A stretch of DNA of 64,000 nt from Luteimonas sp. J29 (GCF_000472505.1 NZ_AWZR01000004.1:281583-345582); one strand, 5' to 3'. Counted from the stretch's first letter, positions 20,976 through 31,197 are shown. Made by a program: numbers and translations. Notes: generated from the letters alone by a model not told the origin.

Positions 20976-20979
<4 letters not shown>
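19672..20979 (-). CDS. Secreted amidohydrolase-like protein lacking the HxH metal motif
   Basis: 435 residues with a signal peptide (ending LSAAAQD) and an amidohydrolase-type layout. It has the N-terminal beta-sandwich piece (DVLIRNATVHTATARG), a barrel and the C-terminal GTIAVGQSADLVLWSGDPLD signature. At the place where metal-dependent family members read TPGLIDxHxH, this protein reads LTPAFFGGITTIG. The downstream metal His residues seen in its neighbour are also absent, so it is probably not a standard metallohydrolase. Its ATG overlaps the stop of the upstream amidohydrolase (ATGA), indicating translational coupling and possibly a heteromeric partner. Confidence 0.85.
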
Positions 20980-22358
<1,379 letters not shown>

Positions 22359-22458
22359 GTTGGCCTCCCGGGGCATCCGGGCGACGTTAGCCGGTCGCCG
22401 CCGGGCCGGCCAGCCGCCAAAGGTCATGGTCGTGCCAGAATGCGGCGACGGAGGCGTG

Positions 22459-23235
22459 ATGAAGGACAAACACGAGATCGTCGCCAACTGGCTGCCCCGT
22501 TACACCGGGGTGCCGCTGGACCAGTTCGGCAAGTACGTGCTGTTGACCAATTTCTGCGGCTACCTTGGACATTTCGCGCGCCTGGCCGGCGCCACGGTCG
22601 TCGGCGCCGACCGGCCGATGCCCAGCGCCACCGCCGACGGCATCACCATGATCAACTTCGGCATGGGCAGCCCCAACGCCGCCACGGTCATGGACCTGCT
22701 GTCGGCGATCGAGCCGGCCGCGATGCTGTTCCTCGGCAAGTGCGGCGGGCTCAAGCGCAAGAACCGGCTCGGCGACCTGGTGCTGCCGATCGCCGCGATC
22801 CGCGGCGAGGGCACCTCCAACGATTACCTGCCGCCGGAAGTGCCGGCGCTGCCGGCCTTCGCCCTGCAGCGCGCGGTCTCGACCATGATCCGCGACCTCG
22901 GCCACGACTACTGGACCGGCACCGTCTACACCACCAACCGCCGGGTCTGGGAGCACGACGACGCGTTCAAGGCGCGGCTGCGGGCGATGCGCTGCATGGC
23001 CATCGACATGGAGACCGCGACCCTGTTCGCGGCCGGCTTCGCCAACCGCATCCCGTCCGGCGCGCTGCTGCTGGTGAGCGACCAGCCGATGGTGCCCGAG
23101 GGGGTGAAGACCGACGTCTCCGACGCGAAGGTCAGCGCCGAGTTCGTCGAGCGCCATATCCAGATCGGGATCGAGGCGCTGCGGCTGATCCGGCGCCGCG
23201 GCAAGTCGGTGCGGCACCTGCGCTTCGACGAGTAG
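22459..23235 (+). CDS. amn: AMP nucleosidase (short form)
   Basis: 258 residues of the nucleoside phosphorylase fold. Motifs are FGMGSPNAATVMDLL, FLGKCGGLKRKNRLGDLVLP and MAIDMETATLFAAGF, the last holding the catalytic Glu-Met-Glu type pocket. The short AMN form hydrolyses AMP to adenine and ribose 5-phosphate in purine salvage. It is divergent from the amidohydrolase operon, with 100 bp between starts. The start ATG 22459 follows GGAGGCG. Confidence 0.88.
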   Translation: MKDKHEIVANWLPRYTGVPLDQFGKYVLLTNFCGYLGHFARLAGATVVGADRPMPSATADGITMINFGMGSPNAATVMDLLSAIEPAAMLFLGKCGGLKRKNRLGDLVLPIAAIRGEGTSNDYLPPEVPALPAFALQRAVSTMIRDLGHDYWTGTVYTTNRRVWEHDDAFKARLRAMRCMAIDMETATLFAAGFANRIPSGALLLVSDQPMVPEGVKTDVSDAKVSAEFVERHIQIGIEALRLIRRRGKSVRHLRFDE

Positions 23236-23293
23236 CGCCGTCGCCCGCCGGCGGGGGCGTATGCTGGCCGCCGGTGACGCGCGAGGAGGCGCC

Positions 23294-23455
23294 ATGGCGA
23301 TCGGCATCCGTCGGAACAGCCGCCGCTGCGGCCAGGGGGCGTTCGAGGTCGACCTCGCCCCTGCGGGCGGCGGCCAGTGCCAGTGCACGATCGGCCGCAG
23401 GGCCCGTACCCGGCCGGCGTGGGGGTCGCCGGAAGCGGCGAGGGCGATCCCGTGA
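23294..23455 (+). CDS. Candidate small protein coupled to the DUF924 gene
   Basis: A 53-codon frame from ATG 23294, preceded by a near-perfect ribosome site GAGGAGG with 5-base spacing. Its TGA overlaps the GTG start of the DUF924 gene (GTGA), the same coupling used by several real gene pairs in this window. The product starts MAIGIRRNSRRCGQ, is Arg/Gly-rich and has a CQC pair near the middle. No family is recognised. It may be a leader peptide, or the ribosome site may be used for a longer product lost by mutation. Confidence 0.4.
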   Translation: MAIGIRRNSRRCGQGAFEVDLAPAGGGQCQCTIGRRARTRPAWGSPEAARAIP

Positions 23456-24000
23456 GCGCGCGCGACGCGTCCCCCGGGGCGGTGGTCGGGTTCTGGCGCG
23501 AGGCCGGCTACGCCAGCTGGTTCAACGGCGGCGAGCATTTCGACGCGCTGTGCCGCGAGCGCTTCGCCGAGGCGCACTTCGCCGCCGCGCGGCGCGAATG
23601 CGAGCACTGGATGGGCAGTGCGCAGGGCGCGCTGGCGCTGCTCATCCTGCTCGACCAGATCCCGCGCAACATCTTCCGCGGCAGCGGCCACGCCTTCGCC
23701 ACCGACCCGCTGGCGCTGCACTACGCGCGGCGCATGGTGGACGCGGGCCTGGACCAGGCCATCGACGCGGAATTGCGCGCCTTCGCCTACCTGCCGTTCG
23801 AGCATTCGGAGGACCTCGCCGACCAGCACCGCTCGGTCGCGCTGTTCGACGCGCTCGGCAACGCGGGCTACGCCCGCTACGCGCGGGCGCACCTGGAGGT
23901 GATCGAACGCTTCGGCCGCTTCCCGCACCGCAACCGCGCGCTGGGCCGCGACAGCACGCCGGAGGAGCAGGCCTGGCTCGACGCCGGCGGCGGCTTCTGA
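23452..24000 (+). CDS. DUF924 family protein
   Basis: 182 residues from GTG 23452. The typical DUF924 segments VVGFWREAG, LLILLDQIPRNIFRG, YLPFEHSEDLADQ and FGRFPHRNRALGRDSTPEE are present. The all-helical fold resembles tetratricopeptide-like bundles and no biochemical role is established. An upstream in-frame start exists at 23377 but gives a Gly/Pro extension. The GTG overlaps the stop of a small upstream frame. Confidence 0.88.
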   Translation: MSARDASPGAVVGFWREAGYASWFNGGEHFDALCRERFAEAHFAAARRECEHWMGSAQGALALLILLDQIPRNIFRGSGHAFATDPLALHYARRMVDAGLDQAIDAELRAFAYLPFEHSEDLADQHRSVALFDALGNAGYARYARAHLEVIERFGRFPHRNRALGRDSTPEEQAWLDAGGGF

Positions 24001-24010
24001 CTGCCGGTCG

Positions 24011-24109
24011 CCCGCAGGAGCGGCTTCAGCCGCGACCCGGCCATCCGGCCCTCGCGGAATGACCGCAAGCCTGCGCCAGTCTGGTCGCGGCTGAAGCCGC
24101 TCCTGCGGG
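24011..24109. repeat. Perfect 26-bp inverted repeat (GTCGCGGCTGAAGCCGCTCCT family)
   Basis: The arms are 24011-24036 and 24084-24109, exact reverse complements over 26 bases with a 47-base spacer. The same core appears as a second pair at 38348-38409. It lies between convergent genes and is a REP-type palindromic unit; it could also end both transcripts. Confidence 0.8.
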
Positions 24110-24127
24110 ATTGCGCGGGGTCGTGGC

Positions 24128-25054
24128 TCAGTACTTCGGGATCGACGGATCCACCGTCTCCGACCAGGCCTGGATCCCGCCCTCGACGTTGTAGACGTTG
24201 CTGAAGCCCAGCGCGCGGAACTCCTGCGCCGCCTGGCCCGAGCGGCCGCCGCCATGGCACAGGAACGCCAGCGCGGTGTCCTTCGGCAGCGCCTCGATCG
24301 CGCCGCGACCCTCGTCGAAGGTGCGGAACGGCACCGGCACCGCGGCGATCGCGCGTTCCTCCGGCGGACGCACGTCCACCAGCACCAGTTCGCCGCGACG
24401 CACGCGCGCGTCGGCCTCGGCGGGGCTGATGCCCTGGACCGGCTTCGGGGCGTTCGGGTTCTCGATCACCAGCCCGCGGCCGCGGATGTCGTCGGCGAAA
24501 TCGATGGTCATGCCGTCGGCGCGGCGCGCGCCGGCGAGGTCGAACTGCACCCGCACCCCGTCCACGTCCACCGCGATCGCGTCCGGGTCGACGGGGCCGA
24601 GGTTGAGCCGGGTGCGGAAGTTGCGGTCGATGTCGACCAGCAGCGCGACTTCGCCGCCGGCGTCCTCGATCGCCTGGCGGATCATCTTCAGCGCCGCCGG
24701 CGTGATCGTCACCGACGGCGGCGTGCGGTCGGGCGGCGGCAGGCCAAGCGCGGCGTGCAGTTCGCCGGCGTTGAGCATCTGGGCGATGATGTCGCTGCCG
24801 CCGACGAGCTCGCCGTCGATGTACAGCTGCGGGATCGTCGGCCAGTCGCCGTAGACCTTGATGCCCTCGCGGATCTCCGGGTCGGCCAGCACGTCCACGT
24901 GCGCGTACTCGGCGCCGATCGCGTCGAGCGCCGACACCGCGCGGGCCGAGAAACCGCACTGCGGCATGGACGGCACGCCCTTCATGAACAGCACGGCGCG
25001 GTTGGCCTTGAGCAGGGCGTCGATGCGGGCGCGCACGGCGGGGTCGAGGGACAT
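24128..25054 (-). CDS. Monothiol glutaredoxin - degenerate A-type - rhodanese fusion
   Basis: 308 residues in three parts. Residues 1-105 are a Grx4/GrxD-type monothiol glutaredoxin with active site PQCGFS (Cys33) and the WPTIPQLYIDGELVGGSDI glutathione/FeS surface. Residues about 113-200 have the beta-rich layout of A-type FeS carriers (VTITPAALKMIRQAI.., ending VIENPNAP) but none of the three conserved Cys. Residues about 205-305 are a rhodanese with active-site loop CHGGGRSG (Cys about 264). The likely role is cytosolic FeS cluster or sulfur trafficking with glutathione. It is convergent with the DUF924 gene across the inverted repeat. Confidence 0.88.
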   Translation of the reverse strand: MSLDPAVRARIDALLKANRAVLFMKGVPSMPQCGFSARAVSALDAIGAEYAHVDVLADPEIREGIKVYGDWPTIPQLYIDGELVGGSDIIAQMLNAGELHAALGLPPPDRTPPSVTITPAALKMIRQAIEDAGGEVALLVDIDRNFRTRLNLGPVDPDAIAVDVDGVRVQFDLAGARRADGMTIDFADDIRGRGLVIENPNAPKPVQGISPAEADARVRRGELVLVDVRPPEERAIAAVPVPFRTFDEGRGAIEALPKDTALAFLCHGGGRSGQAAQEFRALGFSNVYNVEGGIQAWSETVDPSIPKY

Positions 25055-25140
25055 GGCGGCGATCCTTGGAGCGGGCCGACCATGGTAGCGCGAAGCCGTC
25101 TTCGCGGCCTGAAACGCGGTGTTGCGGGGCCGCGGGTGGC

Positions 25141-25968
25141 ATGATCCAGGTCATGGAACCGTTGCATCGCCCGCCCCGCCGCCCGCACGCCTGGCTGCCG
25201 CTGCTGCTGGCCTCGCAGGCGCTGGTGGCGCTGGCGTGGTGGCAGTGGGGCTGGGGCGTCGGCCTTGCGCTGATGCTGGCCAGCCACGCCGTGGCCTGGT
25301 GGGGCGTGCTGGCGCCGAACTCGGCGCTGTACGGCCCGGTGCTCACCCGGCTGCCCGCGCGGGTGCCGACGGTCTGGCTGACGATCGACGACGGCCCGTC
25401 GGACGACACCGCCGCGATCCTCGACCTGCTCGACGCGCACGACGCGCGCGCCACGTTCTTCCTGGTCGGCGAGCGCGCCGCCGCGCGCCCGGAGCTGGTG
25501 CGCGCGATCGTGGCGCGCGGGCACGGCATCGGCAACCACAGCAGGACCCATCCCCAGGCCCGGTTCTGGGCGCTGGGGCCGAGGCGGATGCGCGAGGAGA
25601 TCGCCGGCGCCCAGCGCCAGCTCGCGGCCATCGCCGGCCGGGCGCCGCGGTGGTTCCGCGCGGTGGTCGGCCACGCCAATCCCTTCGTGCACGCGCCGCT
25701 GCGCGACCTCGGCCTGGCGCGCGTGGCGTGGAGCGCGCGCGGCTTCGACGCGGTGCACGGCGACGTGGACAGGGTGCTGGCGCGGATCGGCCGCGACCTG
25801 GCGCCGGGCGCGATCGTGCTGCTGCACGAGGGCGCCGCGCACGGGCGCTGCGTGGAGATCATCGCCGGCGTGCTGCGGCGGCTGGAGGAACAGGGTCTGC
25901 GGGCCGTGCTGCCGGACGGGGACGGGCCCGTGCCCGGCGCGGGCATCGCGCCGGCGACGCGCGCCTGA
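25141..25968 (+). CDS. Membrane-anchored polysaccharide deacetylase (NodB domain)
   Basis: 275 residues. Two hydrophobic helices (about 17-35 and 38-60) precede a NodB-type carbohydrate esterase domain. It has motif TIDDGPS (catalytic base and metal Asp), HGIGNHSRTH (metal His pair), WFRAVVGH (motif 3) and VLLHEG near the end. The family removes N-acetyl groups from glycans such as peptidoglycan or exopolysaccharide; the substrate here is unknown. A second ATG at 25153 is an equally good start. It is divergent from the glutaredoxin fusion and convergent with the methyltransferase gene. Confidence 0.87.
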   Translation: MIQVMEPLHRPPRRPHAWLPLLLASQALVALAWWQWGWGVGLALMLASHAVAWWGVLAPNSALYGPVLTRLPARVPTVWLTIDDGPSDDTAAILDLLDAHDARATFFLVGERAAARPELVRAIVARGHGIGNHSRTHPQARFWALGPRRMREEIAGAQRQLAAIAGRAPRWFRAVVGHANPFVHAPLRDLGLARVAWSARGFDAVHGDVDRVLARIGRDLAPGAIVLLHEGAAHGRCVEIIAGVLRRLEEQGLRAVLPDGDGPVPGAGIAPATRA

Positions 25969-25971
25969 GGC

Positions 25972-26670
25972 TCAGCCCGGACGCCTGGCCACCACCATCC
26001 AGTTGTTGAACGGGGTGTTGCCGAACCACGGCGCGATGTCCACGTCGAGGCCGGCCGCATCGAAGCGCGCGCGCAGTTCGTCGCCGGTGGGGTAGTGCCG
26101 CGGCCGGTCCGGCATCCAGCCGGTGAGCGCGGCGAAGCGGTCGCCGGCGCGCGTGCGCCGGATCCGCGCGCCGCCATCGTCGAGCGCGGCGCGCATCACC
26201 AGCAGCCCGCCCGGCGCCAGCATCGCGATCGCCGCGTCGAGCAGCGCCGCCTGCTGGTCGCGGGTGAGGAACTGGAGCACGTCGAGGATCGCCACGCTGC
26301 CGTGGTGCGCCGGCCAGCCCGCGCCCAGGTCCATGACCTCGAAGCGCACGCCTTCGAGCCCGGCGCGTCCGGCGATGCGGCGCGCGCGCTCGATCTTCGG
26401 CGCGTCGATGTCCACGCCCAGGTAGGGCATGGCCTGGCCGTCGCGGCGCAGCGCGTGCGCCAGCAGGCCGAGCCCGCAGCCCAGGTCGATCAGCGGCGCG
26501 GCGTGCCCGCGCAGCAGGTCGAGCACGCCCGGGTACAGCGGGTCGGTGCGCAGCTTCGACAGCGCGTAGTAGTAGTGGTAGCGGTTGCCGAGCGGGCGCT
26601 CGGGCAGGAAGGCGCGGGCGATGCCCCGGGCGGCTTCCGCATCCATGGGCCGCGGGACGGACCGGTTCAT
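25972..26670 (-). CDS. Class I SAM-dependent methyltransferase
   Basis: 232 residues. Motif I DLGCGLGLL, then GVDIDAPK and ILDVLQFL, define a Rossmann-type SAM methyltransferase. The C-terminal FGNTPFNNWMVVARR recurs in uncharacterised xanthomonad methyltransferases. The ATG overlaps the stop of the SGNH hydrolase gene (ATGA). It is the last gene of a three-gene operon with alaA. The substrate is unknown; the context with a lipid/ester hydrolase hints at small-molecule or lipid methylation but does not prove it. Confidence 0.82.
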   Translation of the reverse strand: MNRSVPRPMDAEAARGIARAFLPERPLGNRYHYYYALSKLRTDPLYPGVLDLLRGHAAPLIDLGCGLGLLAHALRRDGQAMPYLGVDIDAPKIERARRIAGRAGLEGVRFEVMDLGAGWPAHHGSVAILDVLQFLTRDQQAALLDAAIAMLAPGGLLVMRAALDDGGARIRRTRAGDRFAALTGWMPDRPRHYPTGDELRARFDAAGLDVDIAPWFGNTPFNNWMVVARRPG

Positions 26671-27299
26671 GGCCGCGACAGTAGCCCACGCGCGACCGGA
26701 AGCGCCAGCTGCGCCCAGGCCGTGTACATCGCCGCGGAGGGATGCAGGCCGTCGTCGGCCAGCATCGCGGGCTTCGCGCCGTGGGCGCGGCTGTGCGCGG
26801 TCACATCGACGAAGGCGACGCCGCGGCCGTCGCAGGTGTCCCGCGCGACGGCGTTGAAGGCGTCGAGCTCGCGCGCGACCTGGTCCAGGTCGCGCCCGGA
26901 CTGGCGCGCGAACGGGGTCACGCCCCAGTCGGGGATCGACAGCACCAGCACCCGGTCCGCGCGCCCGCCGGCGAACCCGGTCGCGCGTTCGAGCAGGCCG
27001 GCGAACTGCTCGCGGTACTCCTCCAGAGGCCGGCCGCGGTACTGGTTGTTGACCCCGATGAGCAGGCTCACCAGCGCGAACGGCCCCATCGGCGCGGCGG
27101 CCTCGATGCCGGCCCGCAGTTCGTCGGTGGTCCAGCCGGTGGTGGCGACGATCTGCGGATCCTCGAGCGCGAGCCCTTCCCCGCGCAGCGCGCGCGCCAG
27201 CAGCACCGGCCAGCGGCCGGCCGGATCGACGCCCTCGCCGATGGTGTAGCTGTCGCCCAGCGCCAGGAAGCGCCGGGTGGGGCCGGCGTCGCCGGTCAC
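26667..27299 (-). CDS. SGNH/GDSL hydrolase
   Basis: 210 residues from GTG 27299. Block I GDSYTIGEG holds the nucleophile Ser, block III has GVNNQYRG and block V has DGLHPS with the catalytic Asp/His. No signal peptide is seen, so it acts in the cytoplasm as an esterase or acylhydrolase. Its GTG overlaps the alaA stop and its stop overlaps the methyltransferase ATG, both by four bases, so the three genes are translated as a coupled unit. Confidence 0.88.
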   Translation of the reverse strand: MTGDAGPTRRFLALGDSYTIGEGVDPAGRWPVLLARALRGEGLALEDPQIVATTGWTTDELRAGIEAAAPMGPFALVSLLIGVNNQYRGRPLEEYREQFAGLLERATGFAGGRADRVLVLSIPDWGVTPFARQSGRDLDQVARELDAFNAVARDTCDGRGVAFVDVTAHSRAHGAKPAMLADDGLHPSAAMYTAWAQLALPVARGLLSRP

Positions 27300-28564
27300 G
27301 CGGCCGGTCGCGCCTTCTTCTTCAGCGGCACGACCCTGGTGTGCGCCTGGGCGCGCCGCTCGAGCACGCGCTCGATGCGCGCGAACACCTCGCGCACCAC
27401 GTCCGGCTGCGGCAGCAGGGTCACGCGGAAGTGGTTGCGGTAGGGCACGTTGAAGCTGGTGCCGGGCACGATCAGCACGTGTTCGGTTTCCAGCAGTTCC
27501 AGGGCGAAGGCGTGGTCGTCGAAGCCCTCGGCCGCCGCGCCGACCACGCCCGGGAAGGCGTAGAGCGCGCCCGCCGGCGCCGTCAGCGACAGGTGCGGGC
27601 TGGCCTCGCAGGCCTCGACCACCGCGCGCCGGGTCTCGTACAGGCGGCCGCCCGGGCTGCACAGCGGGGTGATGGTGTCGGTCCCGTCGAGCGCGGCCGC
27701 GATCGCAAACTGGCCGGGCACGTTCGAGCACAGGCGCAGCGCGCCGAGCAGGTCCATGGCGTGGCAGAACTCGGTGCTGCGCTTCGGGTCGCCCGACAGC
27801 ACCGCCCAGCCCACGCGCCAGCCGCAGGCGCGGTGCACCTTGGACAGGCCGCCGAACGACAGGCACGGCGCGTCGCCGGCGATCGGCGCCACCGGCACGA
27901 ACGCGTTGCCGTCGTAGAGGATGCTGTCGTAGATCTCGTCGCACAGCAGCAGCAGGTTGTGGCGGCTGGCGATGGCGGCGATGCGCTCGAGCAGCTCGCG
28001 CGGATAGTTGGCGCCGGTCGGGTTGTTCGGGTTGATCAGCACGATCGCGCGCGTGCGCGCCGACACCAGCGCCTCGATCTCCACCGGGTCGGGCAGGAAG
28101 CCGTTCTCCGCGTGGCACTGGTAGAACACGGGGCGGCCCTCGTTGAGGATCGTCGCCGCCGACCACAGCGGGTAGTCGGGCGAGGGCACGAGCACCTCGT
28201 CGCCGGGGTTGAGCAGGGCGCGCAGCGAGATGTCGATCAGCTCGCTCACGCCGTTGCCGACGAACACCCGCTCGGGCGAGGCGTACGGCGTGCCGCGGGC
28301 GACGTGGTGGGCGGCGATCGCCTCGCGCGCCTCGGGCAGGCCCTGCTGGTGGGTGTAGGGATCGGTGCGGTGGATGTGGTCGGCGATCGCCCGCTGCAGG
28401 TGCTCGGGCGCGCGGAAGCCGAACGCGCCGGGGTTGCCGATGTTGAGCTTGATCAGCTGCCGGCCCCGGGTCTCGAGCTCGCGGGCCCGCCGGGCCAGCT
28501 CGCCGCGGATCTCGTAGCGGACTTCGGACAGGCGTTGGCGGACGGGCAGGCTGGGAGCGGACAT
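27296..28564 (-). CDS. alaA: Alanine aminotransferase AlaA-type (PLP fold type I)
   Basis: 422 residues. It carries the PLP enzyme motifs LNIGNPGAFGF, PSPDYPLW, NPNNPTG, CDEIYDSILYDG and the Schiff-base lysine in SFGGLSKVHR (about residue 241). The close match in order and spacing to E. coli AlaA suggests a glutamate-pyruvate aminotransferase making alanine. It is first in an operon with the SGNH hydrolase and a methyltransferase. The tail ends in a Lys/Arg-rich stretch beyond the usual length. Confidence 0.88.
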   Translation of the reverse strand: MSAPSLPVRQRLSEVRYEIRGELARRARELETRGRQLIKLNIGNPGAFGFRAPEHLQRAIADHIHRTDPYTHQQGLPEAREAIAAHHVARGTPYASPERVFVGNGVSELIDISLRALLNPGDEVLVPSPDYPLWSAATILNEGRPVFYQCHAENGFLPDPVEIEALVSARTRAIVLINPNNPTGANYPRELLERIAAIASRHNLLLLCDEIYDSILYDGNAFVPVAPIAGDAPCLSFGGLSKVHRACGWRVGWAVLSGDPKRSTEFCHAMDLLGALRLCSNVPGQFAIAAALDGTDTITPLCSPGGRLYETRRAVVEACEASPHLSLTAPAGALYAFPGVVGAAAEGFDDHAFALELLETEHVLIVPGTSFNVPYRNHFRVTLLPQPDVVREVFARIERVLERRAQAHTRVVPLKKKARPAA

Positions 28565-28666
28565 CGGCGTGGCGGGGCAGGGGCGGCGGATGGCCGCGGA
28601 AAGGGCTGATCATACGCCTGTCCCGGGCCTCCACGGCCTGCGCGGCGGCGGCCCCGGGACAGGGCC

Positions 28667-28672
28667 TAGAAT
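28667..28672 (+). promoter_or_regulatory. Candidate -10 element (CTAGAAT) of rsgA
   Basis: TAGAAT preceded by C, ending 18 bases before the GTG start of rsgA. The same CTAGAAT occurs before maeB, aceE and the SDR gene in this window. No convincing -35 is seen. Confidence 0.5.
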
Positions 28673-28689
28673 CGCTCCATGCAAACGCC

Positions 28690-29784
28690 GTGCACGAACG
28701 CTTGAATCCCGACTTCGACGCCCTGCGCGGCATCGGCTGGCCCTGGCCGGGCGCGCCCGGCCCCGGGCCCTGGGCCGAGCTGATGGCCGCGCATCCGCGG
28801 GCCCGTCCCGCGCGCGTGGTCGAACAGCATCGCGCCGGTTACGTGGTTGCCGATGCAACCGAGCCGGCCGCGAGCGTCGAATCGCCGCCGCAGTGGCAGC
28901 GTCCGCCGGGCTACCGCCGCGGCAAGGTGGCGCCCGGGGAGCGCGCGGTGGTCGGCGACTGGGTGCTGGTCGAGGACGGGCGCATCGTCGCCCTGCTGCC
29001 CCGGCGCAACGCGCTCAAGCGCGCCGCCGCCGGCGAGCACTACCGCCAGCAGCTGATCGCCGCCAACGTCGATGTCGCCATCATCGCCTGCGGGCTCGAC
29101 GGCGACTTCAATCCGCGCCGGATCGAGCGCTACCTGCTGCTGGCCCGGGCCGAGGACGTGCGGCCGGTGGTGGTGCTGACCAAGGCCGACCTGCCCGGCG
29201 CCGATCCCGATGCCGCGCGCGCCGCGCTGGCCGACGTGCTCGGCGGCGACGTGCCGGTGCTGGCGGTCAACGCACGCGACCCGGCGACCGCGCAGGCGCT
29301 GGCGCCGTGGCTCGGGCCGGGCGTGACCGCGGTGCTGGTCGGCTCGTCCGGCGCCGGCAAGTCCACCCTCACCAACACCCTGCTCGGCCATGAGCGGATG
29401 AAGACCGGCGCGGTGCGCGGGCGCGACGCGCGCGGGCGCCACACCACCACCCACCGCGCCCTGATCCCGCTGCCCTCGGGCGCGTGCCTGATCGACACCC
29501 CGGGCATGCGCGAACTCAAGCCGACCGGCGAGGAAGACCTGGGCGACGGCTTCGCCGACATCGAGGCCCTGGCCGCCGGCTGCCGCTTCCGCGACTGCCG
29601 CCACCAGGCCGAACCGGGCTGCGCGGTGCGCGCCGCGGTCGAGGCCGGCGAACTGGACCCGGGGCGGCTGGCGAACTACCACAAGCTGCGCGGCGAAGTC
29701 GCCGGCGCCGCCGACCGGCTCGCCTCGCGGCTGGGGCACAGGCCCGGTGCGCGCGGGCCCGGCCGGGGGCCGGCGCGGCGCTGA
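28690..29784 (+). CDS. rsgA: Ribosome small-subunit biogenesis GTPase RsgA
   Basis: 364 residues from GTG 28690. It is a circularly permuted GTPase acting in 30S maturation: an N-terminal OB fold, then G4 LTKADLPG before G1 GSSGAGKST, then G3 DTPGMREL. The C-terminal zinc knuckle has the Cys/Cys/His/Cys pattern CRFRDCRHQAEPGC. The N-terminal 40 residues are Pro/Gly-rich and variable in the family, so a later start is possible. The C-terminus ends in a basic Gly/Arg tail. It is divergent from the alaA operon. Confidence 0.95.
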   Translation: MHERLNPDFDALRGIGWPWPGAPGPGPWAELMAAHPRARPARVVEQHRAGYVVADATEPAASVESPPQWQRPPGYRRGKVAPGERAVVGDWVLVEDGRIVALLPRRNALKRAAAGEHYRQQLIAANVDVAIIACGLDGDFNPRRIERYLLLARAEDVRPVVVLTKADLPGADPDAARAALADVLGGDVPVLAVNARDPATAQALAPWLGPGVTAVLVGSSGAGKSTLTNTLLGHERMKTGAVRGRDARGRHTTTHRALIPLPSGACLIDTPGMRELKPTGEEDLGDGFADIEALAAGCRFRDCRHQAEPGCAVRAAVEAGELDPGRLANYHKLRGEVAGAADRLASRLGHRPGARGPGRGPARR

Positions 29785-29900
29785 GCGGACCCGCGGGGCC
29801 CGGCGCACGCACCGGCCGCGCTCGCGCCCGTGCCGCCGGGCGATGACATCCGCGCCGACATTGCCCAGCATGGCGGGGCCCAGGCCGACAGGACGCGCGG

Positions 29901-31142
29901 ATGACCGATCCCATCGCCCACCACGCCGCGCTCGACGCGCGCATGGTCCGCGCCGCGCGCGAGCTGCGGGTGCTGTCGCTGGCCAGCTGGCCGGCCGCGG
30001 TGCAGGAGCGCTTCCTCGCGGACTACGCGCGCGGCCGGGCCCGGCTGCCGGCCCACGCATACCCGCGCCGCGACTTCGGCCCCCAGCGGCGCGAACTCGA
30101 GGCGATCGCCGCCGAGGCCGACCCGGGCCACCCGCTCGGGGCCTACCTGGTGGAGTCGGCGCGCGACTGGGACCTGGCCGCGCGCATGCTCGAGGCGCTG
30201 GGCACGCGCGAGGCCGGCGCGCTGTCGGTGATGCTCTACGGCCATCCGCGCGACCCGCTGCCCGGCGGCGGGCCGAGCGCGCGCGAGGCCGCGGCGCACT
30301 TCATCGGCATCGCCGACGAGCTCGACCGCGAACTGGTCGCGCCCGAGGAGCAGGTGAAGATCTCCGCGACCGCGCTCCAGCTGCAGCTGCAGAACCAGCT
30401 CGACGCCTTCTTCGGCGGGCGCGTGGTGGCGGTCGAACTCGACCCCGACCTGATCGCCAAGGCCGCCGCCGGCGCGTTCCGGATCCGCCTGCGCGGCGGC
30501 GCGGCCTTCAGCGACTACGACCAGGCCCAGCTGCTGCACCACGAGGCGCTGGTGCATTCGCTCACCGCGCTCAATGGCCGCGAGCAGCAGGTCCTGCCGA
30601 GCCTGGCCATGTCCTCGCCGCGGGTCACCGCGACCCAGGAGGGCCTGGCGGTGCTGGCCGAGCAGATCACCGGCAGCCTCGACATCGAGCGCATGAAGCG
30701 GGTCAGCCTGCGCACCGAGGCGATCGCGATGGCGCTGGAGGGCGCCGACTTCCTGCAGGTGTTCCGGCACTTCATGGACGCCGGCCAGGACGCGGCCGAG
30801 AGTTTCTCCTCGGCCCAGCGCGTGTTCCGCGGCGTGCCGGTGGAGGGCGGCACGGCATTCGCCAAGGACACCGTGTACCTGCGCGGCCTGGTCGAGGTGC
30901 ACACCTTCTTCCGCCACGCCCTGCGCGAAGGCCGCCTGCGCCAGTGCCGGCGCCTGTTCGCGGGCAAGATGACCCTGCACGACGTGGAACGCTTCGAGCC
31001 GCTGTTCGAGGCCGGGGTGCTGGCCCCGCCGCGCTGGCTGCCGCCGTGGACGGCGCGCGCGAACGGGCTGGCCGGCCTGCTCGCGTTCTCGCTGTTCGCC
31101 AACCGCATCCGCCTCGACCGGCTCTCCGACGGCGGGGCCTGA
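29901..31142 (+). CDS. DUF1704 / QEGLA-motif protein (MATCAP-like putative metallopeptidase)
   Basis: 413 residues. The name-giving QEGLA motif is at about 246-250 and a HEALVH sequence (HExxxH, about 214-219) precedes it. In eukaryotes the related MATCAP proteins are zinc tyrosine carboxypeptidases using such a HExxxH and a downstream Glu. In bacteria these proteins are annotated as modulators of flavohaemoglobin expression, without clear biochemistry. No signal peptide is seen. It lies alone between rsgA and dctA. Peptidase activity is an inference from the motif. Confidence 0.85.
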   Translation: MTDPIAHHAALDARMVRAARELRVLSLASWPAAVQERFLADYARGRARLPAHAYPRRDFGPQRRELEAIAAEADPGHPLGAYLVESARDWDLAARMLEALGTREAGALSVMLYGHPRDPLPGGGPSAREAAAHFIGIADELDRELVAPEEQVKISATALQLQLQNQLDAFFGGRVVAVELDPDLIAKAAAGAFRIRLRGGAAFSDYDQAQLLHHEALVHSLTALNGREQQVLPSLAMSSPRVTATQEGLAVLAEQITGSLDIERMKRVSLRTEAIAMALEGADFLQVFRHFMDAGQDAAESFSSAQRVFRGVPVEGGTAFAKDTVYLRGLVEVHTFFRHALREGRLRQCRRLFAGKMTLHDVERFEPLFEAGVLAPPRWLPPWTARANGLAGLLAFSLFANRIRLDRLSDGGA

Positions 31143-31197
31143 CGCACGCGCGGCACCGCCGCTACAGTGCGCCGCAGCCCACGAGGATCCGCATCCG

